DNA of 64,000 nt, from NCBI GenBank assembly GCA_964020085.1, contig OZ026599.1, forward strand, positions 32,098,229-32,162,228. The letters are read 5' to 3'. The translations under genes were made by a program, and so were the position numbers. Of the stretch, positions 20,633 through 32,300 are shown in pieces. Under the pieces are notes generated by a model. It did no database searches. It saw nothing but the letters and a program-made list of their open reading frames with translations, and was not told where the DNA came from. The number at the start of each line of letters is the position of its first letter. The first letter of the stretch is position 1. Source of the stretch: Micromussa lordhowensis. Taxonomy: Eukaryota; Cnidaria; Anthozoa; Scleractinia; Lobophylliidae.

Positions 20633-22216
20633 TTACTGCGTTTGTGAGTTAGAAACCTTATCACAAGCATCTTTTAGAATATCTAGAGTGAGTTCAAGAA
20701 ACTCCACGGCCTGCTCTCTGCTCACGACTCGCTTGTTGTAGCTATTTGTGCACCGAAGCTTTCCATTTGTGGTGGCGCACATGAGCCCGAAGACGAGTCC
20801 TGGAGGACGCAAAGATACCGCGGCTGCAAGTCCGTCAAAACAGTAAGGCCCATTTTCTCCTGACTTCCACTCCTGGAGTCCGACGTTGGACAAATTGAAC
20901 ACTCTCAGATCCTGCAGGTTACACTGTGCCGCCCTTTGTTGCTCAGGTGCCATCAATTTCAGTTGGCACTGCTTCAAGAATTTATGGTGCTGGCCAGTGA
21001 GGAAGGCCCACTTCACTTGCCGAGCGCAATGTTTAGCAAACTTCCAGAAATCTTGGTTCCGGGGTGATACCTTGATTTCAGTGCGGAAACTGCTGACGCA
21101 CAGTGCAAACTCGTTGCTCTCGATCTCGGGTCGACAATCCTTTCTAATATCAACGTTGCAGCTCGTTTTGAGGTACAGTGACGTTTCTTCTTTTCCTTTG
21201 TGTAATATTTTTGCCATGGCTACATGTGCGGCCGCAGTGATGGCTCCGTGAACCGAGCACTTGACCATTTTGCATACCTTGGTCAATTCAAGTGTCTCTT
21301 GGAAGGAATACTCCCGACACACAACCGATGTTTTATCTGGTGCGTCTGGGTCGCGGGTGAACACTGGAGGGTGGCTGGCCAGGTATAGGTTCTCCGATCT
21401 TGGAATCTTCAAAACCATCTTTAGACTTGACATCCATGCAGACACTCTGTAAACCACTTTGTCCAGCACGGACGGAGTGCAACGGTGTCGCATCAGAACT
21501 CCAGTGGAAGGACGGAACGGCATGCTTTTGACTTCAACTTCTTGGCCTTCACAAACCATGGTCAGGTAGTGAAAAAATTGTTCCATCATAAGAAGGATTG
21601 AACGACCGTCTGTAATGACGTGCAGAAAGGTAAAGAAAATAGAGTTTTTGTATGAGTCCTTCGCGGCTCCATCTACGTGGATTTCATCCAAAAGAACGGC
21701 ACGCCACAAGGGGCCAAAGTTTAGATCAAAAGGTGTCTCTAGTTCTCGCTCAAAAACAGATTCAAGGGCATCGGCGTTAAATTCCTTGACTGCTTTAAAG
21801 TGGACTTCACTAGGATCTTCCACTTCAGTGAAGTATTCGGTGACCGCTTCTCCATTGCGCGACTCTCTGGATATTTTCATCCGCAAAAGTGGGTAGCGTT
21901 TAGCGAGCAGTACCAATGCCTGCCTAACAATGTCGGGATCGAGGTGTACTTTCGATTTAAGGCGCAGAAGAAACACAATCTTTGGAATGTGACGTTTCTC
22001 AAAGCCATTAATAAGTCCTTTTTCCAGAGGTCCAACTGGACGACTAAGCTTTCCGAATGAAGTACGTTGGATTTCTGCATTCTCAACAGACATAGTAGAA
22101 TTCCAGGAGTACTGGTCCATGAACAACAAAATAGTAGCCAAAACAGTGGCAGCGATGCAAACAACACCGAAAGGATTGCAGTGAGAAACGAAAGCGATAA
22201 AATCGATGGCAAACAT
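20633..22216 (-). CDS. membrane-anchored HxxxD acyltransferase (CAT/condensation superfamily)
   Basis: Single-exon gene of 527 residues, with no stop or intron. The catalytic signature HVITDG lies at residues 199-204, with His199 and Asp203 in the HxxxD(G) arrangement of the chloramphenicol acetyltransferase-like superfamily (condensation domains, PapA-type and alcohol acyltransferases). The N-terminal half (about 55-330) reads like the donor/acceptor lobe: RPVGPLEKGLINGFEKRHIP, a block of LDPDIVRQALVLLAKRYPLL type, and TPFDLNFGPLWRAVLL before the active site. The C-terminal half carries NLSNVGLQEW. A hydrophobic stretch at residues about 16-33 suggests a signal anchor. The family moves an acyl group from a thioester to an alcohol or amine; the substrate cannot be told from sequence. 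No peptide-synthetase or other biosynthetic neighbour is present, so it is unlikely to be part of a cluster. It has no homologue among the nearby genes. Confidence 0.77.
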   Translation of the reverse strand: MFAIDFIAFVSHCNPFGVVCIAATVLATILLFMDQYSWNSTMSVENAEIQRTSFGKLSRPVGPLEKGLINGFEKRHIPKIVFLLRLKSKVHLDPDIVRQALVLLAKRYPLLRMKISRESRNGEAVTEYFTEVEDPSEVHFKAVKEFNADALESVFERELETPFDLNFGPLWRAVLLDEIHVDGAAKDSYKNSIFFTFLHVITDGRSILLMMEQFFHYLTMVCEGQEVEVKSMPFRPSTGVLMRHRCTPSVLDKVVYRVSAWMSSLKMVLKIPRSENLYLASHPPVFTRDPDAPDKTSVVCREYSFQETLELTKVCKMVKCSVHGAITAAAHVAMAKILHKGKEETSLYLKTSCNVDIRKDCRPEIESNEFALCVSSFRTEIKVSPRNQDFWKFAKHCARQVKWAFLTGQHHKFLKQCQLKLMAPEQQRAAQCNLQDLRVFNLSNVGLQEWKSGENGPYCFDGLAAAVSLRPPGLVFGLMCATTNGKLRCTNSYNKRVVSREQAVEFLELTLDILKDACDKVSNSQTQ

Positions 22217-22322
22217 CTTGGCAGCAGTTATCTATCTACAAACTAACCTACATACATGCTCTGGAATCAGAGTTCTGGAGTTTACGCCGTTTGTAAGTCA
22301 ACAAACACAAATGTTGCGACAA

Positions 22323-22369
22323 GTTCGTTCTCAAGAGATCTAGAAGTTCGTTCTCAAGAGATCTAGACG
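22323..22369. repeat. 24-bp tandem duplication
   Basis: AGTTCGTTCTCAAGAGATCT plus AGA occurs twice in a row about 110 bases upstream of the acyltransferase start codon, in the likely promoter. Confidence 0.8.
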
Positions 22370-23183
22370 GGCTAGTTCAAGTCCTTATTTGCAAGTAAAA
22401 TCCACTTTCGATCACGTCTTTTGTTTTGATGCGTTCTGATTCATTCAGTGGAAGTGTCTATATCTACCGATATATTCACGTGATAAATATTTGTGGCTTA
22501 GGTGCAGTTATTCATACACTGCAAAGCATGTATTAGGATTATTTTAGAAATATCAATGAATCATCGAGTCTTAATTAAATAGCAACATCGTCTGAAAGGT
22601 TATTTTCTAAAGGAGAAATATACAAAAAATGAAAATAGATTTTTTTAATGTATAGATACTGTCTAAGACTGTCTAACTCTCTGAAAAAGGAAATCTTCTC
22701 GAACTTTAACGTTTATTTTATATGCTATGGAGAACTCGCACATCTAAACAAAATTTCAAACATAATAATGGTTTTGCTCATGCAAGTAGATATAGAATAC
22801 CGCTACAGCAAACAAGCCGATCTCTCTTTATTTTTTATAAGAATATTGTTTTTCCGATCGAAGCTGAATATTCATATTATCTGCCAATTTTAGGCTGAAA
22901 ACATTCTTCTGAATATTCGTAGATTATGGCGTATGAAATTTCTGTTTTCGAAGGTATTTAGTGTCTCATGGTATTAGGGTAATTTGAAAGCCAGCCTTCA
23001 GGCATCAGAGAATTGAACAAACGTCTATTGCTGGTTTTTTTTTTTTTTTTTTTTTTTTTGCTTTTTGGCTCGTTTTGATGTTTAGAGGAGGAAGAATTTT
23101 ATATGGCTTAAATAAAAGCATATAATTGTGTTGTATTTACAAATTCTCAACACAAAAAAATTATTGCATACATATTTTACGTT

Positions 23184-23428
23184 TAATAATACACATGAAA
23201 AAAATACTCGATTCTTATTGGCTGAGAGCAGTGCAGTTCAAGTGTAACACCGGTGCAAAAAGTGTAACACCGGTGCAAAAAGTGTAACACCAGTGCAAAT
23301 TACACATCGTAATTCTGGATAATGATTGGCAGAAAGACAATGAGAAGTTTTGTAGGCCAATGATATCATGTTAAGCAGTGACAAAAATTTTGTACGAAAA
23401 CTCTGAAAAAAGAGTTTCTCGAATGCGA
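23184..23428. repeat. interspersed repeat with TGTAACACCGGTGCAAA units, copy 2
   Basis: Direct-orientation copy of 19041-19264. It carries three tandem units (TGTAACACCGGTGCAAAAAG twice, then a CAGTGCAAATTAC variant) where the first copy has two. It shares TGATTGGCAGAAAGACAATG and TAGGCCAATGATATCATGT with the first copy. Confidence 0.8.
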
Positions 23429-24835
23429 ATTAATTCCAAATTGAACTCGAAACCGTATGATTACCTGTACTTATCGCCTTGCACGGTATATATTAAGTTG
23501 TAAACTTTTATTCTCTTTTCACTTGGAAATGATGACATGGAGTCATCGAAACGTTGTGTAAAATTTCTGTCGCTTATTTTTATCATTAGCTGTTTACTGT
23601 AAATCTAATCTTATTCAAAAAATTATAGTCTTTTCAAAATCTCAGCCTCGGGTTTGTTCTTAAAATATTCTTACAATTCCGCAAATTTCAGCCTCGATAT
23701 TCTTATAAAACACATTCTTATGAAACGGAAAGAGTGTAACGCTATCAGTTACAAAAAATTGAAACCACCATTTTAAAGGATCACAAGGACGCCGAAACCG
23801 AATTAAAGCCACGTTTCACAAAGCTTAGTTACACAATCAATCCCTGCAAACTGCAACACTTTAATATTTCGCCGATTACCAAAATCTCCACAATTGCGGA
23901 AAAAAATTCCGCTATAATAATCAAGTCAATAAAACATATTGTTTGTCTCATTAACCACCAGTTTCATGAATTCCCATGTACGCTAAACTGGTTGCATATC
24001 TATTTTATTTCAGTCGTACTCCGCTCATATTTTCAGTTTTAGGCCGTCCCACAAATATCTGGATATTTTTTAGGATATTTAGATGTTTCCAGATATTAAT
24101 TAAGAAAGTGTTAAGATATTTAAAAAATTTTGGGATATTTAAAATAGTTTTCCTCGCTATTTTGTTGAAGCAATGCTTAGTTCTATACTAGAAAAAATCC
24201 CGTTTAGCATTTAGTATTCTATATCACGAAAAGCGCTACAGCAACAATTTTCCAAAATTGCAGAAGCTGGTTACATCAAATTGCCTGAGTCTTCCTGCCC
24301 AGCTCCTACTACGCAAGAAAATTCTTGTTTAAGTGATTCAAATCGGTTTCTGTTTAAATCAAAAATAAGCCCGATATTTGGAAGGTTTTTGGAGACATTC
24401 AAACATGTTTTTGTAATATTCAGAAACGTTTTGAAAATTTCAGGAAAGATTGATATTGAAGCGATTTTACGTGATATTTTTCAGTTTACTTTAAAGTTCA
24501 AAAACAACCGCTTTCGCCAGTATCTTGAATGATATTACTGGGCTAAAATTAGCTTCAATGCTTAGTGTCTCTTTGAATTTTTAGTGGCCTGGGACAAAAT
24601 AAAATGGCCTTCGATCGCTCTAGGTTATTGAATAGATGCCCTGTGGCATTTGGCGCGACACTTAAGAGAATGAAACTAAAAAAGGGAAATATACTCTCAG
24701 AAATTGATTTCTCATTCTTCTATCTGAATTTTGTTGTTCTTAGCGTAATGTGTGGCGGGTAACTGCACAACAAGAATTAGGCTGACTAGAGAGCTACTAA
24801 GGCTAAAAAAGAAAAGAATAACTAAGCTATCTTAA

Positions 24836-25681
24836 AGTGCATATGACATGAAAAATATTTTCTGCTTATTTGAAAGGCCTTTCAAAATGCAGAAGAATGG
24901 CGTTTTTCTTTTTGAAATATCTTTTTTCGTTTTACAGATATTGACGTTTTTCTATTATGCAAATTAGATCAGTGATGATGTCATATTGTTTGCAACTAAA
25001 AATGGTAAAATACTGAATAGATGATATCTCTGGAAATATTCAAGCAGTGTTCTTGAAACTTGACACCATAAATGTGCATCACAAAAGAAACACAATGACA
25101 CCCTTAATGCTGTTGCCATGACAACAGTTTGGACACTGGTGCTATCTTAATAAAAACTAAAATCCCCAGTTTTTGTCTTAACCAAGAACCATCTACCCCA
25201 CACAATCTATTGATGGGAGTTAAGACAATATGGGAACTGTGCCTGTTCCAAGTAGCAACCTTTGTCTCACTTCAGGGGTTGCAAATGGGGATATTTGTTT
25301 TTTGGACAGAAAGAGACTGGAGCCGAAAGAGTTGCTGTGGCAACACCATTAAGGTTTGTTTTTTGGACAGAAAGAGACTGGAGCCGAAAGAGTTGCTGTG
25401 GCAACACCATTAAGGGTGTCATTTAGTTTCTTTTGTGATGCACATTTATGGTGCCAGGTTTCAAGAACACTACTTTAATATTTCTTGAGATATTGTTTAT
25501 TCAGTATTTTACCATTTTTAGTTGCAAACAATATGACATCATCACTGACCTAATTTGCATAATAGGAAAACGTCAATATCTCTAAAATGAAAAACGATAT
25601 TTCAAAAAGAAAAATGCCATTCTTCTGTACTTTGAAAGGCCTTTCAAATAAGCAGAAAATATTTTTCATGTCATATGCACT
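24836..25681. mobile_element. 846-bp TTAA-flanked foldback element
   Basis: Bordered by TTAA at 24832-24835 and 25682-25685. The ends AGTGCATATGACATGAAAAA and its inverse open arms of roughly 300 bp that share GGCCTTTCAAA, GATATTGACGTTTT-type and TTTGCAACTAAAAATGGTAA blocks. The centre holds a tandem pair of about 62 bp containing TTTTTTGGACAGAAAGAGAC and GAGTTGCTGTGGCAACACCA (about 25297-25420). The frame over the centre is repeat-derived, not a gene. Confidence 0.8.
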
Positions 25682-26063
25682 TTAATGCTAAGCCTCGTGA
25701 CAAGTCACGCCGTCAAGGATTTTTCTATCCACTGAATTCTGTCAACACATCAAAGCTTTCAGTTTGCAGTACGCCCCAAAACTGTCGTAGGTTCGATTTA
25801 TGCCGCTGGTCGGGAAAGGAGCCCGCGTTCCTCCTGGCCTCCAACAGCGACTGAGGAACTGGGCGAAAAGGAGCACGGACATCCAGCCTACGATGAACAT
25901 TTGGCTTGAAAAATGGATTTCAAATAATTTGGACAAGTCTTGGGTCAAATGTCTACAACTGCTGAAAGACGTTCATCGATGGTTGCGATCAAATGGAAAC
26001 AGCGATTGCAGCGACCGTTACGACAATAAAGGCTTATAGATAAACATCATCAGGCTCGAGTTG

Positions 26064-26070
26064 TTCGAAA

Positions 26071-26107
<37 letters not shown>

Positions 26108-26176
26108 GCGGATGGTGTAGTTTGTTTTGTTAACACTTATCCACTGGCGCTGGATAGCGTTAACAAACGTTAACCA
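26064..26176. mobile_element. GATA-rich MITE, unbroken copy
   Basis: TGGATAACGCTATCCACCGG and ATAAATCACTATCCAGCGGA pair with CACTTATCCACTGGCGCTGG and ATAGCGTTAAC. Related to the split copy at 16412-16870. Confidence 0.7.
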
Positions 26177-27142
26177 GCCAATGAACAACTAGGGCCTGTC
26201 CTTTCACCGATCGTAACGATTATGCCGACATATTAAAACCACTCTCCACAGACTGTAGCAGACGTTGTCATGGTACATATAGCTATACTAGAATGCACCG
26301 CGTCGTTGTTTGATCCATATCATTTCTGTAGGACCCTGTAGCAACCGTGGCGCCCACATGGTAACTGGTAGTCGGCGCAACTGTCGCTCGACATTTCTGC
26401 AGCGATTGCAACTATAGCAGCGGTTTCTACGATAGTAACCGGATCGTAGCAATTATATCACTGGAAACCAGCCTTCAGTGGAAGCTCTTTGCTGAGAACC
26501 TTGTCGTATTTGTCAAAGGACTACACGGGATTTTTAATGGTTCGGACAGGTCCACTTTCACACGTGCTCGAACCATAGCAAGGCAGTCCGAGCACGGATG
26601 AAAATTGACACCTAAACCAGCTCTATCCGAGCTGTTCCAAATATTTTGTGTGGTGTAAAGTGACGGTACATGTACGTCATAAGCTTGCGAAGATCTGTCC
26701 GAATTAACAGAATAAGCACGCTGCATTTAACGCTTTTATTTCAAACGCAGGTGCAAGATTCATCAGCGCCGGCACCGTTTATTTCGTACGCGACTCGCTT
26801 AGGGCGTTATTTTTGCAGAGGATGAAAAACATTTTTAGGTGTTTGTCGGAGGGTTAAGGCAGGTTTTTATCAGAACATAGCATAAGCCGACCATGCACAG
26901 TAATATGTTGATAGTTGGCACCTTTTGTTAATTAGAAGCAATTCCTAACAAAACTTAGCAGCGCTCAAGCGCGTCTCCGTATGTGACTTTAATAAGCTTT
27001 ACTGGGAAAGTATATGTATAAATTTATCTAAAATAGTAAAAACAAACACAAAAAGCACAAAAAAGGAAAGAGAATAATTCTCAACAGGGAAATTACGCGA
27101 ACGATACGGGAGTTCCCATTACGCTAGTGTTATTCCTTAGAG

Positions 27143-27202
27143 CAACCTCGTTCCCAGCGCCGTTTCCCTGGCCTGGGGGAAACGGCGCTGGGAACGAGGT
27201 TG
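27143..27202. mobile_element. 60-bp palindromic insert with 9-bp flanking repeat
   Basis: CAACCTCGTTCCCAGCGCCG is followed by TTTCCCTGGCC and the inverse arm ending CGAGGTTG. TCCTTAGAG occurs directly before and directly after, which looks like a target duplication, so this is probably a minimal transposed hairpin. Confidence 0.7.
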
Positions 27203-28243
27203 TCCTTAGAGAAAACTAGCCTCAAGACTGCAGGTGCAAGGGTCTTCAGAATATAGCAAATAGATTGTTACGTCAATACAATATTCTTTATCCCATGTCA
27301 TATCACGTATGACAAGTTTTTATGGATGACTAGCTTGTGTACACGACAAGTTATGACAATCGATCTTTTTCGTTGGCGAGTGTTATTGTTCTAGAACTGG
27401 TGCGTAAAGACTCTCTTTTTTGAACGAAAACTTGTCAACTGGGAAAAACTGCTCGTATTGCACGGCTAAAAACTTTTTAAAATAACAAATCTTTTGTGAT
27501 TGGCGCTGTTGGGATGGGAAACTGTTCCTGCTGGTAAAAAAAAACCAAACCGCCGGACTCCAAAAGACATACCACGACGAACTTAAAACTAGATGTAATA
27601 GAGGATGGCTTCCGAGAGAACTTATATTATACACGAGCACACTGGACTTATTTGAAATTTGCTGTTCCTTCAAGTTATCAAACGATCAGGTCTTCTCACG
27701 CGAATGACAATTCTCGTGGCAAAGCTGATCGTATCGGAGTAACCTGACCACACAATGCCAGATGGCATGATGGCATATGCTAAAGAGTTTTTTTTATGTA
27801 AATTTTGCTACATATTTTCCATTGCCTTTTGTTGGGATCTTATGCCATTCAAAGCAATTTTTGATAATTAACTTGCAGACGACATTCTTGTTCAGTTTCA
27901 GAAAACAGGACTCAGTTTGAGAGTTTCGTGCACATATGTGTAAACTGAAAGACGAATAAATGTTTACGTTGGTCATAATATTTCAGTTATGATTGCTTAG
28001 TTTTCAAAATATTTAAAATTATCTTGTTCTATTTAGTTAGTTAGAGTTTTTTTTTTTTTTTCAGGCATTCATAGTGTCTCTACAAGACTGTGTGATGTCT
28101 TCAAACAACAATACCAAAAAAACAAATTCAAAAGTAAATGTAGTCTCATTAAAAGTTTGGAAGATTTAACTCTATCGTATCCTTGTTCTTTTACTTACTC
28201 TGCAAGAACCCAGGAAAATATCTTTGTCATGGGGTAAACTTTT

Positions 28244-29371
28244 TCAATTTCGGCCGGGTTGTATGACACTAACTGAACCGCGGGTTGTTGTGAAATTGCT
28301 GATGCTGAAGGCTCTGTCTCCGCGGAAGATCGCAGTGAGTCTTTTGCTTGTGTCGGCTGTTTTAATACCAGGCGGTTCTTTCCCCCAAATACAACGTGAA
28401 AATACATCTTTTACAGCTCTCCGTATATCAGTTATTCGCCAGCAGTAAACAACGGGGTTGAAAGAGCTGTTTAAGAAGACTACAGTAGTTGCGTACAAGT
28501 ACGCAGTTTTAACACTTATGGTATAGCCCTCAATCCTGTGAACAATTTTGACGCACAGAATTGGGATGTAACAGAGGACGAAAATCCCGACAATGAACGC
28601 CATTGTCAGAGTCGACTTCTTGTAGCGCCTGATCCCCAGCAATCGGTTATTTGCCGGGCATTGACCAGGGTTAGATGCATTTTGATCATGAATTTGGTTC
28701 TCATGGCGGCGAACGTATTTCAAGACCTTCATATAGGCCAGGAAGGTAAAGATCAAGCTGCAACCTATAACCGGAATCGCAATGTTGTTGAAGATGTTGT
28801 CGTTTGCGATCCAAAATCTGGAAGCGGCCAGCAAGATGAAAAACACCCACAGACAGAGAACAGCGGCTAAGATGCGCTTCGTGGTAACAACTTCTTTATA
28901 GCGCAGATGAAGGTATAAGGCAAGATACCGCTCGATCGCGATGCCGGTCATAATGAGAACAGAGGCACCGGCCGTTATATACCCTATCGACTCTGTCAAT
29001 ATTCTTGTAGTGCAGTACATGCTGTGGTTTTGGGGAAGCTCGCCGATTTTGTGGATCACGAAACATGGCTGTGCAATTAATCCGACAGCAAGATCACTTA
29101 CCGCCAAACAACACAAAAACACGTTCGACGGCGTGTGAAGCGCTGGCGTCTTCCACACAACAAGAATTACCACGGCGTTTCCGGCTACGGCGGTGAGAGA
29201 CGAAACAGAGTTGAGGACTGAAGTTACAATATGGCCAATGAAGAGATATTGCGTGGAATTGTAACTGACATCCAAGAAAAGGCATTCGTTTTCGTTGGCC
29301 ATCATCGAGTCTACTAGTAATACTGCGTCGGTCTTTGTTAGGTGGGAAGTTATGTCACCTGCTTGCAGCAA
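28244..29371 (-). CDS. intronless class A GPCR, paralogue 1
   Basis: Seven-helix receptor of 375 residues in one exon. Visible class A landmarks: Asn65 in helix 1 (AVAGN), Asp93 in helix 2 (LAVSDLAVG), ERY at 147-149 ending helix 3, Trp175 in helix 4, FVLCYIP at 264-270 in helix 6 (no CWxP tryptophan) and NPVVY at 305-309 in helix 7. Helices are at about 47-73, 82-105, 121-146, 166-188, 194-218, 255-278 and 288-310. The second extracellular loop is very short and has no cysteine, as in the melanocortin/lysophospholipid/cannabinoid/adenosine group. Coupling to G proteins at the plasma membrane is expected; the ligand is unknown. Met23 or Met24 are possible alternative starts, as alignment with the paralogues begins near there. 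The cytoplasmic tail (about 50 residues) is the longest of the four. Closest relative in the window is the gene at 33565-34599. Confidence 0.92.
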   Translation of the reverse strand: MLQAGDITSHLTKTDAVLLVDSMMANENECLFLDVSYNSTQYLFIGHIVTSVLNSVSSLTAVAGNAVVILVVWKTPALHTPSNVFLCCLAVSDLAVGLIAQPCFVIHKIGELPQNHSMYCTTRILTESIGYITAGASVLIMTGIAIERYLALYLHLRYKEVVTTKRILAAVLCLWVFFILLAASRFWIANDNIFNNIAIPVIGCSLIFTFLAYMKVLKYVRRHENQIHDQNASNPGQCPANNRLLGIRRYKKSTLTMAFIVGIFVLCYIPILCVKIVHRIEGYTISVKTAYLYATTVVFLNSSFNPVVYCWRITDIRRAVKDVFSRCIWGKEPPGIKTADTSKRLTAIFRGDRAFSISNFTTTRGSVSVIQPGRN

Positions 29372-32300
29372 TTAATCCAAACACTTTAGAATACACACGC
29401 CACTTTACTTAAGACATCTGTCGAATCGTAACGGCCAGACACTGATGTTATAATGGCTGATCTGCATATTCGCAGCGACACTGTAATACATTTTGTACAG
29501 AAACTTTTAGCACAAGTGCGTTTAGAGTGTGAAAACGCTACGTGTTAGCACTTTGCTTGGGTCAGAGTGTTTAATATAAATAATCTCTATTTAGTGTAAA
29601 GGTCAAGAAAAGAAGGAAAATGTCCCACTGTAGGCAAATTTAACCTGCCCATGCACATTTTTGAAGGAAAATAGGAGGCAATTTTGTTTATTATATATTA
29701 TCCTTCATTGTTTTTCAGATTTGAAGATCTGGGCCAAGTTATCAAATTTGGCGTCGTAACAAGTGGCTTGTCTGTTCAAAAAAATCAACTTCAACTGTAA
29801 GGCTAAATGAAATTGCATGTGCAACACGCGCATTGTGAAAACTGAGAACAAACCAACTGGTGTCAATATCACGAGATATTCCGGATTAAAGTTGATTCTA
29901 CACGCCGGATCAAGCTTTCGTTGGCGATTTTTCACATGAAAGATGGAAACTTAGTACTAAATGGAAAATTAGCCACGGGTTCCAAGATAAAGCTCCTTGT
30001 TCAAAAACTGTTGTGCCAACCTCCGGCGGCTTTGACTAGCTAATGCTAATTGCGGGCTGGGTTACACTGATTTGTTTTTCTATTTAATAATTTGTATTCT
30101 TTTAGGTCCTTTTATATTGTCAATTTTGACTTTTTGTATGTATGAATAAAATTGCTGTTGTTAAAAATGGGAAAAAAAGCAAGAACAACAAAGAAAGGAA
30201 AAAGCCTTCAAGAAGGAAAACTTGCCTGCATGTATGCGTTTCCATGAGCCCCCACTCTCTATAGCAATCAAAAAACTTACGTGGTGTGCGAAGCATCCGG
30301 TTTAGTTTAATCATAATCACGTGAGTCTTGCTAGGCCAAAATGGCGTCACACATTTCAAGATGTTCGCTAACTTGATTTCAAAACATTTTTCAAATAAGT
30401 TAGCACAGCTCCAAAATTGGTTCAAAAACTCAGAAAAAATATAAAAATACAAGAAGTCTAAAGAATTTCGAATGTTATCGTCATGATCAAATCATTGACA
30501 CATCAGAATTGAAAAAATACTATTGCTCTGGAACCATCGCTATATTACAAATTAGCCTCCACATAACTAATCGAACGAGTCCGAATAAATGCAGCCTATT
30601 AAGGCGGAGGTAAACATGAATAGGCGTGAAATTTGAAGTGATATAAAAAAGGAAATTGTTATGATTAAGATGGGTTGAAAACACTATCAGACAGTTGACC
30701 CCCGCAAAAGAAAGCCCCAGGTTGCTAGGGGACTGTTTGGTATCCGTCTACTAATTCTTCACTTCAAATTTCAATTTTCCAAATCCATCAAATCTTCAAC
30801 ATTTCATATTTTCCTTGATTTAACTTATCCTTTGAGAAAAAATATCTCTTTCCCAAAATGCCCTAAAATCACCCAAAAATTTACACAAAACTGCCAAACA
30901 GTGGTTAATGAGATAAGCAGAGAGATTTAGTGTCGCTTGAAACGTGACCGAGATATTGGCAAAAAGGCCGTGTTAAGGGACCTCAAAACAGCATTCACGT
31001 TTACCCCCGCCTTTAAAAAAAAATAACTAAGCCCCAGGTTGAGGTTGTACCTGGTGGCAGGCAAACCGAGGCACGTGCCTCAGTCAACATTTTTTCTTTT
31101 TTTGTTGCTTATGATCATCATAATCAAACAAAATATCTAGGAAGAGAATTTATCCGTAGACATTCCCTCAGTCATAATTTTTTCATGGCATAGACATTAC
31201 TTGCCTCATTGCATCAGTCATAATTTTTTCATGGGCATTGTCTCAATCACGTTTTTCTTTTCTGGCTATACGGCCCTGTAGGGGGACATCATCCTGGATG
31301 ATTTATCGAAAGGAGGAGGTTTCAAAATTGAATAGGAGAATTTGTTAACTTTCTTCTTTGAACTTTGAGGCAGGAAAGGGCCTTTTTCCCCTTGTTTTGA
31401 AGATTTTCTGCTGAGTTTATACATGTACGAGCAAACCCGAATAATCATTCATTTAATTTCGCGTTAATTTTTGCCGGATGCAAAATTTTTAAAATTTCTT
31501 TTATAAGCAGTGAAGAGCTTTTTTCCACTAGGGAGACTTTGCGATGAGGGCTTTCAGTGCATTGATCTAGAACTGTTGTATTTATTCAGTCCGCACTACT
31601 TGTGAATTATGACGGATGTTGTATTAAAAGGTGTTCTTAACTGCAGAGAGCTTTATTTTGCCATGCGGGATTTTAGTATGTTCTAGAACTGACGTTTGCT
31701 ATATTTACCCTGTCCCTACCGTGAATACTAAGGTGAACGACGAGTATTTAACGGGTATTGCAAACCGCAAAGAGCTCAAACTTGTTAAGAAGGCGTGTGG
31801 CCGCTAAGTAGTTACACTGAGCATAACAGCGAAAAGTCGAGAAACTGCGTAAAATTGACGTGACACTAAGTGCACTTAACTGCCTCCAAATGCATTATTT
31901 AAGGTGAATATAGACCTAATGGCGGGGCAGGTGCACGTTGGTTTAACCCTGACAGTCTCCCACATCTCTTAATGAAATTTCTAGAATTAGTAGGAAATAA
32001 ACCAGCAAAACACTCCTGAAACGTATCAACTCTCGTCGCTTTTAAAATCACAATGGAACCTGCGACAAAAGTTGGGTGAAAAATTGCCAGTGTTAATGGG
32101 CCTTAAAGTAAACAAAAAAATATGTTTATCTCTCTTGACTGAAACGATAAGAGAAAATATTGATCGCTCATATTAGCGCCCAGAATTTTGCTATGAGGCT
32201 GTCAGTTAAATTATGATTATACACTATTTGTTTGCTTGTTTTTTGTTTCAAACTTTGGACACACGCGACATATAAGGGATCACAATAGTCTTCTTTCTTA

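Larger units (their letters stand above)
22217..28243. other. gene-free interval between acyltransferase and first GPCR
   Basis: Apart from the repeats listed, this holds a 22-base poly(T) run at about 23038-23059, a GATGAC-ATGGA-GTCATC-GAAACG hairpin at 23531-23554, and AT-rich unique sequence. I find no protein-coding exon. A related half palindrome lies near 22918. Confidence 0.6.

Noticed and set aside
25129..25413. 94-residue frame with a repeated peptide
   Set aside because: The repeat comes from the tandem centre of the TTAA foldback element.
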